A stretch of 64,000 nucleotides of DNA from CAWCKS01 sp963763485. GTDB lineage: Bacteria > Pseudomonadota > Alphaproteobacteria > Rhizobiales > Xanthobacteraceae. The stretch lies in NCBI GenBank assembly GCA_963763485.1, contig CAVXOW010000005.1, positions 1,364,001 through 1,428,000 of the forward strand, in the 5' to 3' direction. Under the pieces are notes generated by a model. The model saw only the letters and a list, made by a program, of their open reading frames with translations, was not told the DNA's origin and made no database searches. The translations under genes and the position numbers were made by a program. This document shows positions 42,779 through 52,281 of the stretch, piece after piece (position 1 is the first letter of the stretch; the number at the start of each line of letters is the position of its first letter).

Positions 42779-43867
42779 ATGTCGCACAACACCTTCGGCC
42801 ATCTGTTCCGCGTCACCACCTTTGGCGAGAGCCACGGGGTTGCGATCGGCTGCGTGGTCGACGGCTGCCCGCCGCTGATCCCGCTCACCGCGGACGAGAT
42901 CCAGCGCGACCTCGATCGGCGCCGGCCGGGCCAGTCGCGTTTTACGACGCAGCGCCAGGAACCAGACCAGGTGAAAATCCTTTCCGGCGTGATGGAGCAT
43001 CCCGAGACCGGCGCGCAGGTGACGACCGGCACGCCGATCGCGCTGCTGATCGACAACACCGACCAGCGCTCGAAGGATTATTCCGACATCAAGGACAAGT
43101 TTCGTCCCGGGCATGCCGACTTCACCTACGACGCCAAGTACGGCCTGCGCGACTATCGCGGCGGCGGACGCTCGTCGGCGCGCGAAACCGCGATGCGCGT
43201 CGCCGCCGGCGCAATCGCGCGAAAAATCTTGCCCGACGTGACGGTGCGCGGCGCGCTCGTGCAGATGGGTCCACACAAGATCGATCGCACGCGCTGGCAC
43301 TGGGACGAGGTGGCGAAGAATCCGTTCTTCTGCCCCGATCCGGTCAGCGCCAAATTCTATGAAGAGTATCTCGACGGCATCCGCAAGAGCGGCTCCTCGA
43401 TCGGTGCCGTCATCGAGATCGTCGCCGACGGCGTGCCGGCCGGGTGGGGCGCGCCGATCTATGGCAAGCTCGATGGTGACCTTGCGGCGGCGTTCATGAG
43501 CATCAACGCGGTCAAGGGCGTCGAGATCGGCGCCGGATTTGCGGCCGCTGCGCTATCGGGCGAAGAGAACGCCGACGAGATGCGCACAGGCAACAACGGC
43601 GCGACGTTCCTGTCCAACAACGCCGGCGGCATTTTGGGCGGCATCTCGACCGGGCAGCCGGTGGTCGCGCGCTTTGCGGTGAAACCGACCTCGTCGATCC
43701 TGACGCCGCGCAAGACGATCGACCGCTCGGGTCAGAACACCGAGATCATGACCAAGGGCCGTCACGACCCCTGCGTCGGCATCCGCGCCGTGCCGGTCGG
43801 CGAAGCCATGATGGCGATCGTGCTGGCCGACCACTTCCTGCGCCATCGCGGGCAGGTCGGGCGGTAA
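42779..43867 (+). CDS. aroC: Chorismate synthase
   Basis: A 362-residue enzyme that makes chorismate from EPSP with reduced FMN, the last shared step of aromatic amino acid synthesis. The three family signatures are visible: GESHGVAIGCVVDGCPPLIP near the N-terminus, RGGGRSSARETAMRVAAGAIARK and RHDPCVGIRAVPVGEAM near the C-terminus. The length is normal, and it starts at ATG 42779. It stands alone downstream of a repeat. Confidence 0.97.
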   Translation: MSHNTFGHLFRVTTFGESHGVAIGCVVDGCPPLIPLTADEIQRDLDRRRPGQSRFTTQRQEPDQVKILSGVMEHPETGAQVTTGTPIALLIDNTDQRSKDYSDIKDKFRPGHADFTYDAKYGLRDYRGGGRSSARETAMRVAAGAIARKILPDVTVRGALVQMGPHKIDRTRWHWDEVAKNPFFCPDPVSAKFYEEYLDGIRKSGSSIGAVIEIVADGVPAGWGAPIYGKLDGDLAAAFMSINAVKGVEIGAGFAAAALSGEENADEMRTGNNGATFLSNNAGGILGGISTGQPVVARFAVKPTSSILTPRKTIDRSGQNTEIMTKGRHDPCVGIRAVPVGEAMMAIVLADHFLRHRGQVGR

Positions 43868-43988
43868 GGCCGCTCGGACACGTTCGACACCGATGTGAGA
43901 CGCCAATTGATCTGGCGTTGGAGCGCGCCGCACATCTATGATCAGCAGTGATCGATCGCGCATAACAAAAAAACACGGGAGCCCTCGG

Positions 43989-45350
43989 ATGACCGGCCGG
44001 CAGATGATCCTCGGAGCCGTAACGCGCGGCACCGGCAGCCACGTCGCGAGCTGGCGCCATCCCGCCGTGACGCGCGAGATGCTGCGCGGCGCGACCAGCC
44101 TCGAGCACTACGCCCGCATCGCGCAGACCGCCGAGCGCGCAAAACTGCACTTCATCTTCCTCGCCGACTCGCCCGTCGTCACCTACCAGTCCAACCCGGC
44201 GATGCTCGCCCGCGCCGCGCAGGATTATTACCTCGAGCCGACCACCACGCTCGCCGCGATCGCGGCGCTGACCAAGCACATCGGTCTCGTCAGCACGATG
44301 TCGACGACCTACAGCGACCCGTACACGGTGGCGCGCACGTTCGCCTCGCTCGACCATTTGAGCCGCGGCCGGGCCAGCTGGAACATTGTCACCACGGGTA
44401 ATCCCGCGGTGGCGCAGAATTTTGGCCATGACGAACACATGGCGAAGGACAGCCGCTACGGTCGCGCCGAGGAGTTCGTGCGCATCGTCAAGCGGCTGTG
44501 GGACAGCTGGGAGGACGATGCATTCCTGCGCGATCAGGCGTCGGGGCGCTTCATCGATCCGGCGAAGATGCATCCGCTCAATCATCGCTCGGACAATTTC
44601 TCCATCCGCGGGCCGCTCAATATCGAGCGCACGCCGCAAGGCTACCCGGTGATGTTCGTGGCCGGCTCGTCGGAGGGCGCGCGCGAGCTTGCCGCGGAGA
44701 CTGGTGACGCGATGTTCACCGCGCAGCCCGACGATGCGCAGGGCAGGGCATTCCATGCCGACGTCAAGGGACGGCTCGCAAAGTACGGCCGCACGCCGCA
44801 TGAGCTCTCGATCCTGCTTGGCGCCATGATCGTCACTGCCGAAACCGACGACGAGGCGAAAGCGAAGCACAAGTATCTGCGCTCGCTGATCGACACGGAT
44901 TTTGCCGTGCACTACATGTCGCACCTCGCCGGCATGGACCTGTCTGGCCTGCCGCTCGATCAGCCGCTGCCGGAGTCCTTGCGCGCGCAACCGGTGTGGT
45001 CGCGGCTCGAGCTGATGATGGACATGGCGAAGAAGGAGAACATGACGTTCGGCGAGATCGCGGTTCACTATGCCGACACCTATGGGCACCAGCTCCTGGT
45101 CGGCAGTCCGAAGACCATTGCACGCAAGCTGCAGGATTTGTTCGAAACCAAAGTGGCCGACGGCTTCCTGCTGCGCTCGCCGATCTATCCCGGCGGCATC
45201 GAGGATATCGCAAACCTCCTGGTGCCGGAGCTGCAGCGCCAAGGCCTGTTTCGCAGCGATTACCAGGGCGAAACCTTTCGCGAGAATCTCGGGCTCGTGC
45301 GCCCGCCGCACCCGAATGCGGCACGGAAGGTCCGCTCGCCGGCGGCGTGA
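43989..45350 (+). CDS. LLM-class flavin-dependent monooxygenase (NtaA/SnaA/DszA type)
   Basis: A 453-residue FMNH2-dependent monooxygenase. The N-terminal barrel has HPAVTREMLRGATSLEHY and AERAKLHFIFLADSP, then TTLAAIAALTKHIGLVST and SLDHLSRGRASWNIVTT, hallmarks of the nitrilotriacetate/dibenzothiophene-sulfone group. The long C-terminal part includes FVAGSSEGARELAAETGDAMFTAQ. It needs a separate flavin reductase, and none is adjacent. ATG 43989 is preceded by GGGAGCC. The substrate may be a C-S or C-N bonded compound and is not known. Confidence 0.92.
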   Translation: MTGRQMILGAVTRGTGSHVASWRHPAVTREMLRGATSLEHYARIAQTAERAKLHFIFLADSPVVTYQSNPAMLARAAQDYYLEPTTTLAAIAALTKHIGLVSTMSTTYSDPYTVARTFASLDHLSRGRASWNIVTTGNPAVAQNFGHDEHMAKDSRYGRAEEFVRIVKRLWDSWEDDAFLRDQASGRFIDPAKMHPLNHRSDNFSIRGPLNIERTPQGYPVMFVAGSSEGARELAAETGDAMFTAQPDDAQGRAFHADVKGRLAKYGRTPHELSILLGAMIVTAETDDEAKAKHKYLRSLIDTDFAVHYMSHLAGMDLSGLPLDQPLPESLRAQPVWSRLELMMDMAKKENMTFGEIAVHYADTYGHQLLVGSPKTIARKLQDLFETKVADGFLLRSPIYPGGIEDIANLLVPELQRQGLFRSDYQGETFRENLGLVRPPHPNAARKVRSPAA

Positions 45351-45391
45351 GCGGCAGACCTTCCATTGCGACGTGCGACATGCCGAGAGGC

Positions 45392-45425
45392 AGGCGATGA
45401 GGCGAGGGCCTCACCGCCTTTATTT
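45392..45425 (+). terminator. Rho-independent-like terminator after the monooxygenase gene
   Basis: AGGCGATGAGGC (45392-45403) pairs with GCCTCACCGCCT (45408-45419) across a GAGG loop with one internal mismatch pair, and TTATTT follows. It lies between convergent genes and could serve both. Confidence 0.6.
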
Positions 45426-46721
45426 CAAACGCCTGCCAACGCCTGATTGAGATCGGCGATGATATCGTCGATATGCTCGATTCCGACCGACAACCGCACG
45501 TAACCTTCGGTCACGCCGGTCTTGAGCTGCTCTTCAGCCGTCAACTGCGAGTGTGTCGTGCTGGCCGGATGGATCGCGAGCGACCGGGCATCGCCGATGT
45601 TGGCGACATGATAGAACATCTTCAATGCGTCGATGAACTTGGCGCCGGCCGCGCGGCCGCCTTTGAGCTCGAATCCGAGCAGGCCGCCGTATCCACCCTT
45701 GAGGTAAGCATCCGCCCGGCGACGGGGTTCGCCCTTCATGACTTCCCGGAAAGATGACATGCGCGACTTTCGGGTGCTTGGAGAGGTGCTCGGCAACTGC
45801 CGTTGCGTTCGCGCAATGCTGGCGCATCCGCAACGCCACCGTCTCCAGGCCTTGAATGAACATGAAGGCATTGAACGGTGACATCGCAGCGCCGAGGTCG
45901 CGCAACAGCGTCACGCGCGCCTTGAGGATATAGGCGATCGGACCAAGCGGCTTGACGGCCTGCGTCCACACCGCGCCGTGATAGCTCGGGTCCGGCTTGT
46001 TGAGCATCGGGAAGCGGTCAGCATGCTTCTCCCAGTCGAAGTTGCCGCCATCGACAATGATGCCGCCAATCGATGTGCCGTGTCCGCCAATATACTTCGT
46101 GGTCGAATGCATGGTGATGGCCGCGCCATGCTTGATGGGCTGGCACAGCACGGGGCAGGCGGTGTTGTCCATGATCAGCGGTACGCCGAGCTCGCGGCCG
46201 ATCTTTGCGACCTCCGCAATCGGAAACACGGCGAGCTTTGGATTGGGCAAGGTCTCGCCGTAGTAACAGCGCGTTTTGGCATCGGTCGCGCGGCGGAAAT
46301 TCTCGGGGTCTGCCGGATCGACGAAGCGGCACTCGATGCCCATCGTGGCGAAGGTGTTCTGGAACAGGTTCCAGGTGCCACCATAGATATCGGTCGAACT
46401 AACGAAGTTGTCGCCGGCGTGGCAGATGTTCTGCACCGAGAACAGCGAGGCCGCCTGACCCGACCCCAGTGCCAATGCGGCGACGCCTCCTTCGAGCGCG
46501 GCGACGCGCTCCTCGAGCACCGCCTGCGTCGGATTCATGATCCGCGTGTAGATATTGCCGAGTTCCTTCAATGCGAACAGGTTGCTCGCATGCTCGGCCG
46601 ATTTGAATTGATATGAGGTAGTCTGATAGATCGGCACCGCGACCGCGCCGGTCGCAGGATCGGCGCGATAGCTCCCGCCATGCAGGACCAATGTTTCCGG
46701 ATTTTTGCTCTCGGTAGGCAT
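45425..46721 (-). pseudogene. O-acetylhomoserine sulfhydrylase-type PLP enzyme, frame broken in C-terminal third
   Basis: A Cys/Met-metabolism PLP enzyme (MetY-like; about 431 residues if repaired). It joins sulfide to O-acetylhomoserine or cleaves related thioethers. The PLP site is complete: ALGSGQAASLF, DNTACPVLCQPIKHGA and the Lys in HSTTKYIGGHGTSIGG. The frame is intact up to HVIFPG near residue 326, then shifts. The frame that carries on reads KGEPRRRADAYLKGGYGG, FELKGGRAAG, HPASTTHSQLTAEE and VRLSVGIEHIDDIIADL, the normal end. The break lies at about 45738-45750 and needs the loss of one base (or gain of two) to repair. No SAM-II riboswitch is seen upstream. Confidence 0.88.
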
Positions 46722-46879
46722 TTTTGCTCCGTTCTCGTGGTGTGTGATCGCTGAAAAGTGACGCGCGTCAGATCATCGATCGGCGCGAATTTCGTCGGAG
46801 GCTGTCGCTACGGCAGCAGCGCTCCGCAAACTTCATCAGAGGCAACCGATCGACGCAAGGCCCAGCTGCGGTTGGCGCG

Positions 46880-47730
46880 TCATTCGGCCGCTTCGCGGTT
46901 CAGCGGTATGATGTCCGCTGACCCGGGCACTGTCGTTGCCAACCGATCGGCCCGACCGATATGCGCCACAATCTCGCGATTGATTTGCTCGGCATGCGAG
47001 ATCGGCAGCATGTGGCCGGCGGCAGGGAAAGTGCCTGGTGTTGGCGCCTGGAATGATCGATGCCAGCCGGTAGACGATGCGCTGCGTGAGATAGGGCGAG
47101 AGGCCGCCGGCGACCAGCAGCGTCGGGACAGAAATGCGCGCTGCGGCTGCCGAAACATTCTCTTCGGCGAGCACGGCCATGAAGTCGAACGAGAGCCGTT
47201 CGACCTGCTCGATCATGCGAAGCCGCGCTTTGGCCGGTAGCGGTTCGTTCGATTGAGATCCGATCCAGAACGCCGTGAACCGGTCGATCGCTTCCATGAA
47301 TGCTCCGTTCCAGAGGTCCAGGTAGACGGCCTGGCCGAGGCTTGCGAAGCGATCGTGCAGCCGCCGATCGGCCGCGTTGTCGCACAGCAGCGTTGGCAGC
47401 ACCGGCTCGATCAAGGTCAGGCTCCGCACCCGGTTCGCGAAGGTAGAGTCAGTTGCAAGCTTGAAGGCGATGGCGCCGCCGTAGGAGTGCCCGACCAGGT
47501 GGATCGGCCCAGTCGCCCCGGTGAGATCGGCGCTGACCAGTTCGACTTCTCGCGCGAGCGTCGTCGGCAGATCGAGGGGACCGCGATTGCCGCCATAGCC
47601 TGCAGATGTCGGGCGCAAACAGCCGATGTTTGCTGTCGAGGGCCTCGCCAAGCCGGGCCCATTGGCGACCCGAGCCGAGCGAACAATGCAAGGCGACAAC
47701 GGAGCTGATTTCGGTCGCGGGGGTCAACAT
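46880..47730 (-). pseudogene. Alpha/beta hydrolase with two frame breaks
   Basis: An alpha/beta-hydrolase-fold protein of about 280 residues, readable only by joining three frames. The N-terminus MLTPATEISSVVALHCSLGSG leads to HRLFAPDI; the frame changes at about 47598-47608, and GYGGNRGPLDLPTT continues to the nucleophile elbow HLVGHSYGGAIAFKLA (Ser intact) and TLIEPVLPTLL. Near 47021-47030 it changes again, from NTRHFP to AAGHMLPISHAEQINREI with the catalytic His in GHMLP. Both breaks are repaired by removing one base; the second is in a CCC run. The start is uncertain, as several ATGs lie between 47730 and 47817. Confidence 0.8.
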
Positions 47731-47901
47731 TTCACAGTCTATTGTCATCGAGATCATGTCCTGGTTGGGCATCGGCATCAACTCTTTGGTGGCGTTGAAG
47801 CACCGGTCGGGATGCACCCCTGATCCCGGGCCGGTTGGATCAACGCTGGTTCAGGAGATACGGGAGGCGTTGCAGGCCCGCATCGTTCATCCGGGGGACG
47901 C

Positions 47902-47929
47902 GCACCTGGTCATCAGCGCGACCAGGTGC
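47902..47929. other. Perfect 10-bp hairpin downstream of the methyltransferase gene
   Basis: GCACCTGGTC (47902-47911) pairs fully with GACCAGGTGC (47920-47929) over an 8-base loop. It lies 17 bp beyond the stop of the minus-strand methyltransferase gene. No T-run follows, so it may be a transcript-end stabiliser or a protein site rather than a classic terminator. Confidence 0.5.
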
Positions 47930-47945
47930 AACTTTACGTGCGGCG

Positions 47946-48806
47946 TTACCGCTTGGTGATCACCACCTCGAGATACTCGCTCGGGACGATCATGGTGCCG
48001 TCGCCCGAGCGATTCATCCGCACGATCAGCGCATGGAGATCGTTCTGCAGCTCGTCGCGCTTCGCCGGCTCGAGCGCCGCAAACGCTTTGAGCACGGGTC
48101 CGTAGAACGTCTTGAACACGTCGAGGAAATGCTCGGGCGAGCGGTAGCGGAAATTGAACATGCGCAACTCCGCCTTGATCGAACTCGCCTCCGAGCCGAA
48201 CAGTTCGGTCAGCCGTGCGCGATTTCCCCACAGTGCCGGCGATTTTGCGCTGGCGGGCGGCGGAAGATATTTGCCGAGTGTCTTGAAGACCTGGCCGATG
48301 AAGCCTTCCGGCGTCCAGTTGGCGAGGCCGATCTGGCCTTTCCGCTTGCAGACGCGCAGCAGTTCGGCTGCGGCCTTGTCCTGGTTTGGCGTGAACATCA
48401 CGCCGAAGGTCGACACGACCGTATCGAAGCTGTCGTCGTCGAAGGGGAGGTTCTCGGCGTCGGCCTCCGTGAAGTCGACCGTGAGCGCCTCCGCCGCGGC
48501 GCGGGCGCGGCCCGCTTCCAGCAGCGCAGGGACATAGTCGGTCGAGGTGACGTCGCACCAGCGGCGTGCAGCGGCAAGCGTCACCATGCCGTTGCCGGCG
48601 GCGACGTCGAGAACCTTCGAACCGGATCGCAGATCGAGTGCTTCGCAAAGCTGCTCGCCGACGATTTGCAACGTGGTGCCGACGATCGCATAGTTGCCGG
48701 ACGACCAGGCGGCTTGCTGGCGAATCTTCAGGGACGCAAGTTCAGACGTGGCGGCGGTCGCCGCGTAATCGGCTTGGCGCCGTCCAGTGGTTGTGGTGTC
48801 GGTCAT
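47946..48806 (-). CDS. Class I SAM-dependent methyltransferase
   Basis: A 286-residue Rossmann-fold methyltransferase. The SAM loop is KVLDVAAGNGMVTLAAA near residues 61-77, the acidic strand is DVTSTDYVPALL, and motif DAENLPFDDDSFDTVVSTFGVMF is typical of Methyltransf_11 (UbiE-like) enzymes. No substrate domain is recognised. ATG 48806 is chosen over 48920 because AGGAGAAACCC lies just before it. It is divergent from the HTH-TPR gene. Confidence 0.88.
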   Translation of the reverse strand: MTDTTTTGRRQADYAATAATSELASLKIRQQAAWSSGNYAIVGTTLQIVGEQLCEALDLRSGSKVLDVAAGNGMVTLAAARRWCDVTSTDYVPALLEAGRARAAAEALTVDFTEADAENLPFDDDSFDTVVSTFGVMFTPNQDKAAAELLRVCKRKGQIGLANWTPEGFIGQVFKTLGKYLPPPASAKSPALWGNRARLTELFGSEASSIKAELRMFNFRYRSPEHFLDVFKTFYGPVLKAFAALEPAKRDELQNDLHALIVRMNRSGDGTMIVPSEYLEVVITKR

Positions 48807-48960
48807 GGGTTTCTCCTCTCGGCGTTGCGCACGGCGCAATGCGACCGTGCTGAACCGAAAGTCGCCGCAAACAGACCTAAAGACTTCGAGCCCGGCTTGA
48901 TTTCCGCATGAGCCGATCATGATTTTAGCTTCACGCGGCTCTTTGGCTTTGGCTCAAAAA

Positions 48961-50559
48961 ATGCAATTTGCCTTTTTAGATCATGTACTTGACGTCGATC
49001 GACGCGAACTTGCCCGGCAAGGCGCGGGGATCGCCGTCGAGCCGCAGGTGTTCGATCTGCTGGTGTTCCTTGTCGAGAACCGGAACCGGGTCGTCACCCG
49101 GGATGATCTGATCGAAAGCGTTTGGGATGGCCGTATCGTCTCGGAATCCACGCTGGCCAGCCGCATCAATGCGGCACGGACCGCGCTCGGCGACAGCGGC
49201 AAGGACCAGAGGCTGATTCGGACGATCCCGCGGAAGGGATTTCGCTTCGTTGCAGCCGTCGAATTGCACGACGCTTCAAGTGCGCGCGACAATTCATCGC
49301 AAGTGTCGCCGCCGGCGGAAAATCCAGCGAACGACGTGGTGCGCGGGGCCGTCACGGCAAATCTGCCGACGCTCGACCGGCCGGCAATTGCAGTGCTGCC
49401 ATTCATCAATATGAGTGCGTCGCCCGATCAGGAGTATTTCGCCGACGGCATCAGCGAGGATGTCATCACCGGATTATCGAAGCTGCGCTGGTTCTATGTG
49501 ATCGCGCGCAACTCCACCTTCATTTACAAGGGCAATCCGACAAATCTGAAGCAGCTTGGTGCTGAGCTGGGCGTTGGCTACGTCGTCGAGGGAAGTGTTC
49601 GCAAGGAAGGCGATCGAGTACGCATCACCGCGCAGTTGAACGATGTCACGACCGGCAGCCACCTGTGGGCCGAACGCTATGACCGCGATCTTGCCGATGT
49701 GTTTGCCGTGCAGGACGAAATTACCCAGGCCATCATTGCTGCGATAGAGCCGCAACTCTATGCCGCCGAGAATTTCCGCGCCCAGCGCAAGGCGCCGGAC
49801 AGCCTGGATGCCTGGGAGCTCGTGATGCGCGCGTTGTCCCATTACTGGCGCGTGACACGGCACGACAATATGGTCGCCCAGGCGTTGCTGGAGAAGGCGA
49901 TCAAGGTCGATCCGAATTACGGTCAGGCGCTCGGCGTGCTTGCAACATGCCATACCTTCAGCGCCCACATGGGATGGGAGGAAATGACGGTCGCTGTCCC
50001 GGTCGCGGAGCGGGCAGCACTGGCTGCGATCCGCGCCGACAGCGAGGATCCGTGGGCACACTCTGCGCTGGGCAGCGTCTACCTGTTCAATCGCCGGTTC
50101 GACGACTCACTCGCCGAATTCGAGCTGGCGCTTCGCCTCAATCCCAACTTCGCCCTGGCTCGCGGCTACTATGGGGTGGCGCTGACCTATTTCGGTGGCT
50201 GGCAGGACGGTGACCGCGAGGCGCGCCACGCACTTCGTCTCAGCCCCCGCGACCCGTTTGCGGCGATCTACTGTGGCGTGGCCGGCTATGCGCAATTCAT
50301 CGGAGGCAATTACGAGGAAGCGATCCGACTGGCGCGCGAAGGTTTGCGCCACCGCAGCGACTTCGTCGGGGCCTATCGCGTGTTGACTGCCGCCGCGGGC
50401 ATGGCGGGTCTCGATGATGTCGCCAAGGAAGCATTGACAGGGCTGCGCCGCGTCCAGCCGACGATTTCGTTGAGCTGGCTCGCGACCCGCATCCCGATCC
50501 ACAACGACGCCGACCGCGAGCGCTATCTCGAAGGTTTTCGGCGCGCCGGGCTGAACTGA
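48961..50559 (+). CDS. OmpR-like winged-helix / TolB-like / TPR regulatory protein
   Basis: A 532-residue protein. Residues 1-100 form a CadC/OmpR-type DNA-binding winged helix (VEPQVFDLLVFLVENRNRVVT, RTIPRKGFRFVA). Residues 130-270 form the TolB-like N domain (IAVLPFINMSASPDQEYFADGISEDVITGLSKL, VEGSVRKEGDRVRITAQL), and the rest consists of TPR helices (VDPNYGQALGVLA, LNPNFALARGYYGVAL). The same layout, sometimes with a cyclase domain, is common in rhizobia. No transmembrane segment is evident. I prefer the ATG at 48961; a start at 48919 adds 14 atypical residues. Confidence 0.85.
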   Translation: MQFAFLDHVLDVDRRELARQGAGIAVEPQVFDLLVFLVENRNRVVTRDDLIESVWDGRIVSESTLASRINAARTALGDSGKDQRLIRTIPRKGFRFVAAVELHDASSARDNSSQVSPPAENPANDVVRGAVTANLPTLDRPAIAVLPFINMSASPDQEYFADGISEDVITGLSKLRWFYVIARNSTFIYKGNPTNLKQLGAELGVGYVVEGSVRKEGDRVRITAQLNDVTTGSHLWAERYDRDLADVFAVQDEITQAIIAAIEPQLYAAENFRAQRKAPDSLDAWELVMRALSHYWRVTRHDNMVAQALLEKAIKVDPNYGQALGVLATCHTFSAHMGWEEMTVAVPVAERAALAAIRADSEDPWAHSALGSVYLFNRRFDDSLAEFELALRLNPNFALARGYYGVALTYFGGWQDGDREARHALRLSPRDPFAAIYCGVAGYAQFIGGNYEEAIRLAREGLRHRSDFVGAYRVLTAAAGMAGLDDVAKEALTGLRRVQPTISLSWLATRIPIHNDADRERYLEGFRRAGLN

Positions 50560-50647
50560 CCGCGCCAAAAATCTTCCGGAGAATGTATCTGCGACCATTC
50601 GCGTGTCCTCGTGTCGCGGCAATGGATCGGTGCATCAAACTTGATGT

Positions 50648-52124
50648 ATGACAGAGCAATCAGTCGCGGCGGCCCGGGTTTGGCGGCCGGCGCGATGGAC
50701 CTTTGCCAGGGAGACACCGCCCGTGACCATGCTCGTCGAGCGCCTTGCCTCGCCCCCGATGCTGTCGCGCGGGCGCAACCGCCGTGATCCCAACTCGGAG
50801 ACCGTCCAGTTCGCGCAGACGGCGCTCGCCAACGCCAAGCACGAAGGCTTGCGGCTCGCGGTGCGGGCGCGCTTTTTCGCGCTTGCGGTCATTGCCTGCA
50901 TCCTGCCAATCATCAATCCGAACTGGGAGGTGATCTATTACATCGCGCTGCTCGGCCTGTTCGCGCTGATCGGCTGGGCGCAGCTGCGGGTCGGCCAGGT
51001 CGGCGTGTCGCGGACCGAGCTGGCCTTGATGTTCTGCGATCTTGCGCTGCTCACCTTCGTCTCGATCGTGCCGAATCCATGGAGCACCGCGCATTGGCCG
51101 ATCGCGATGCAGTTCCACCTCGACAACTTCATCTACTTCTTCGTGCTGCTGTCGGGCGCAACGCTCGCTTATTCGTGGCGCACCGTCATTGCGATGGGCA
51201 CCTGGACCGCAGGCCTTTGGGTGGTCGGCATGATCTGGGTCTGGTTTCAACCCGACCGCAATCCTGAGCTGACCGCGCGGATATGCAGCGGCGATCGGCG
51301 ACGATCACCGGCTGCTCGACCTGATCTCGCCAAACTCAATGGTGTTCGGCGCGCGCATCCAGGAGATCGTGGTGTTCCTGATTGTCGCGGTGACACTCGC
51401 GGTCGCGGTGCGGCGCGCCAATAATCTTCTCATCCATCATGCCAGCGTCGAGCGTGCGCGCACCAATCTGGCGCGGTACTTCTCGCCAAATGTGGTCGAG
51501 GAGCTCTCCAAGCATGACGAGCCGCTGAAGCAGGTGCGCACGCAGAACGTCGCTGTGCTGTTCGTCGACATCGTCGGCTTCACCACGTTTGCCGAGGGCC
51601 GCACGCCGGAGGAGGTGGTGCAGACCTTGCGCGAGTTTCATGCGCTGATGGAGCAGGAGGTGTTCCGCCACAAGGGAACGCTCGACAAATATCTCGGCGA
51701 CGGCTTGATGGCGACGTTCGGGACACCGTTCGCGGGTGATGCCGATGCGTCCAACGCGTTGCGCTGCGCGCAGGCGATGATGACCGCGGCCGATGCCTGG
51801 AACAAGCAGCGCATTGCGGCCGGCGAGCCGCCGATCCGCGTCAGTTTTGGCCTGCACTACGGACCGGTCGTGCTCGGTGATATCGGGATCACCTGTCTCG
51901 AATTCGCGGTGATCGGTTCGACCGTGAACGCCGCAAGCCGGCTCGAAGGCTTGACCCGTTCACTCGACTGCGCGCTGGTCGCAAGCGACGATCTCGTCAG
52001 GCGTGCGAAGACGGAGGTTGGCAGCACGGACACCGAATTTCAGCCATTGGTCGCGCAAGCGCCGCAATCGATCCGCGGACTGGAGCAGCCAATCGCGATC
52101 TGGACCCAGGCACGGGCGGCGTAG
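50648..52124 (+). pseudogene. Class III adenylate/guanylate cyclase with membrane domain, frame broken in the middle
   Basis: A cyclase of about 490 residues if repaired. The N-terminal half has about five transmembrane segments (IACILPIINP, YYIALLGLFALIGWAQL, ALMFCDLALLTFVSIV, YFFVLLSGATLAYSW, GLWVVGMIWVWF). The catalytic half has the metal Asp in VLFVDIVGFTTFAEG, DKYLGDGLMATFGTP with the second Asp and the purine-selecting Lys, and the transition-state Asn/Arg in IGSTVNAASRLEGL. The frame breaks near 51281-51290, after NPELTARI; the continuing frame reads AAIGDDHRLLDLISPNSM. Removing one base restores it. As read, the two halves would be separate proteins, and the catalytic half may still start at ATG 51339. 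Confidence 0.85.
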
Positions 52125-52137
52125 CCACCCATTCGGC

Positions 52138-52241
52138 GTCATCGCCCGGCTTGACCGGGCGATCCAGTAATCCGTGTCGCATGTTGTAGGAACAAACTGG
52201 CACAGGGGTTACTGGATGCCCCGCTTGAAGCGGGGCATGTC
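52138..52241. repeat. Composite palindromic repeat (CATCCAGTA/TACTGGAT type)
   Basis: GTCATCGCCCGGCTTGACCG then GGCGATCCAGTAATCC on the left; GGTTACTGGATGCCCCGCTT then GAAGCGGGGCATGTCA on the right. It has the same plan as the copies at 5.3 and 13.9 kb, but its two ends carry the two different hairpin cores. It lies between the cyclase and dienelactone hydrolase genes. Confidence 0.9.
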
Positions 52242-52281
52242 ACCTCAACAACAAGATCCGAAATTCACAAAGGAGGCCTTC

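Noticed and set aside
43900..43918. ACGCCA/TGGCGT hairpin after aroC as terminator
   Set aside because: Six-bp stem without a T-run; not convincing.
46722..46800. Possible SAM-II riboswitch upstream of the metY-type gene
   Set aside because: Alphaproteobacterial metY genes often carry one, but the characteristic GCTAAA end and GGTGATTTG core are absent.
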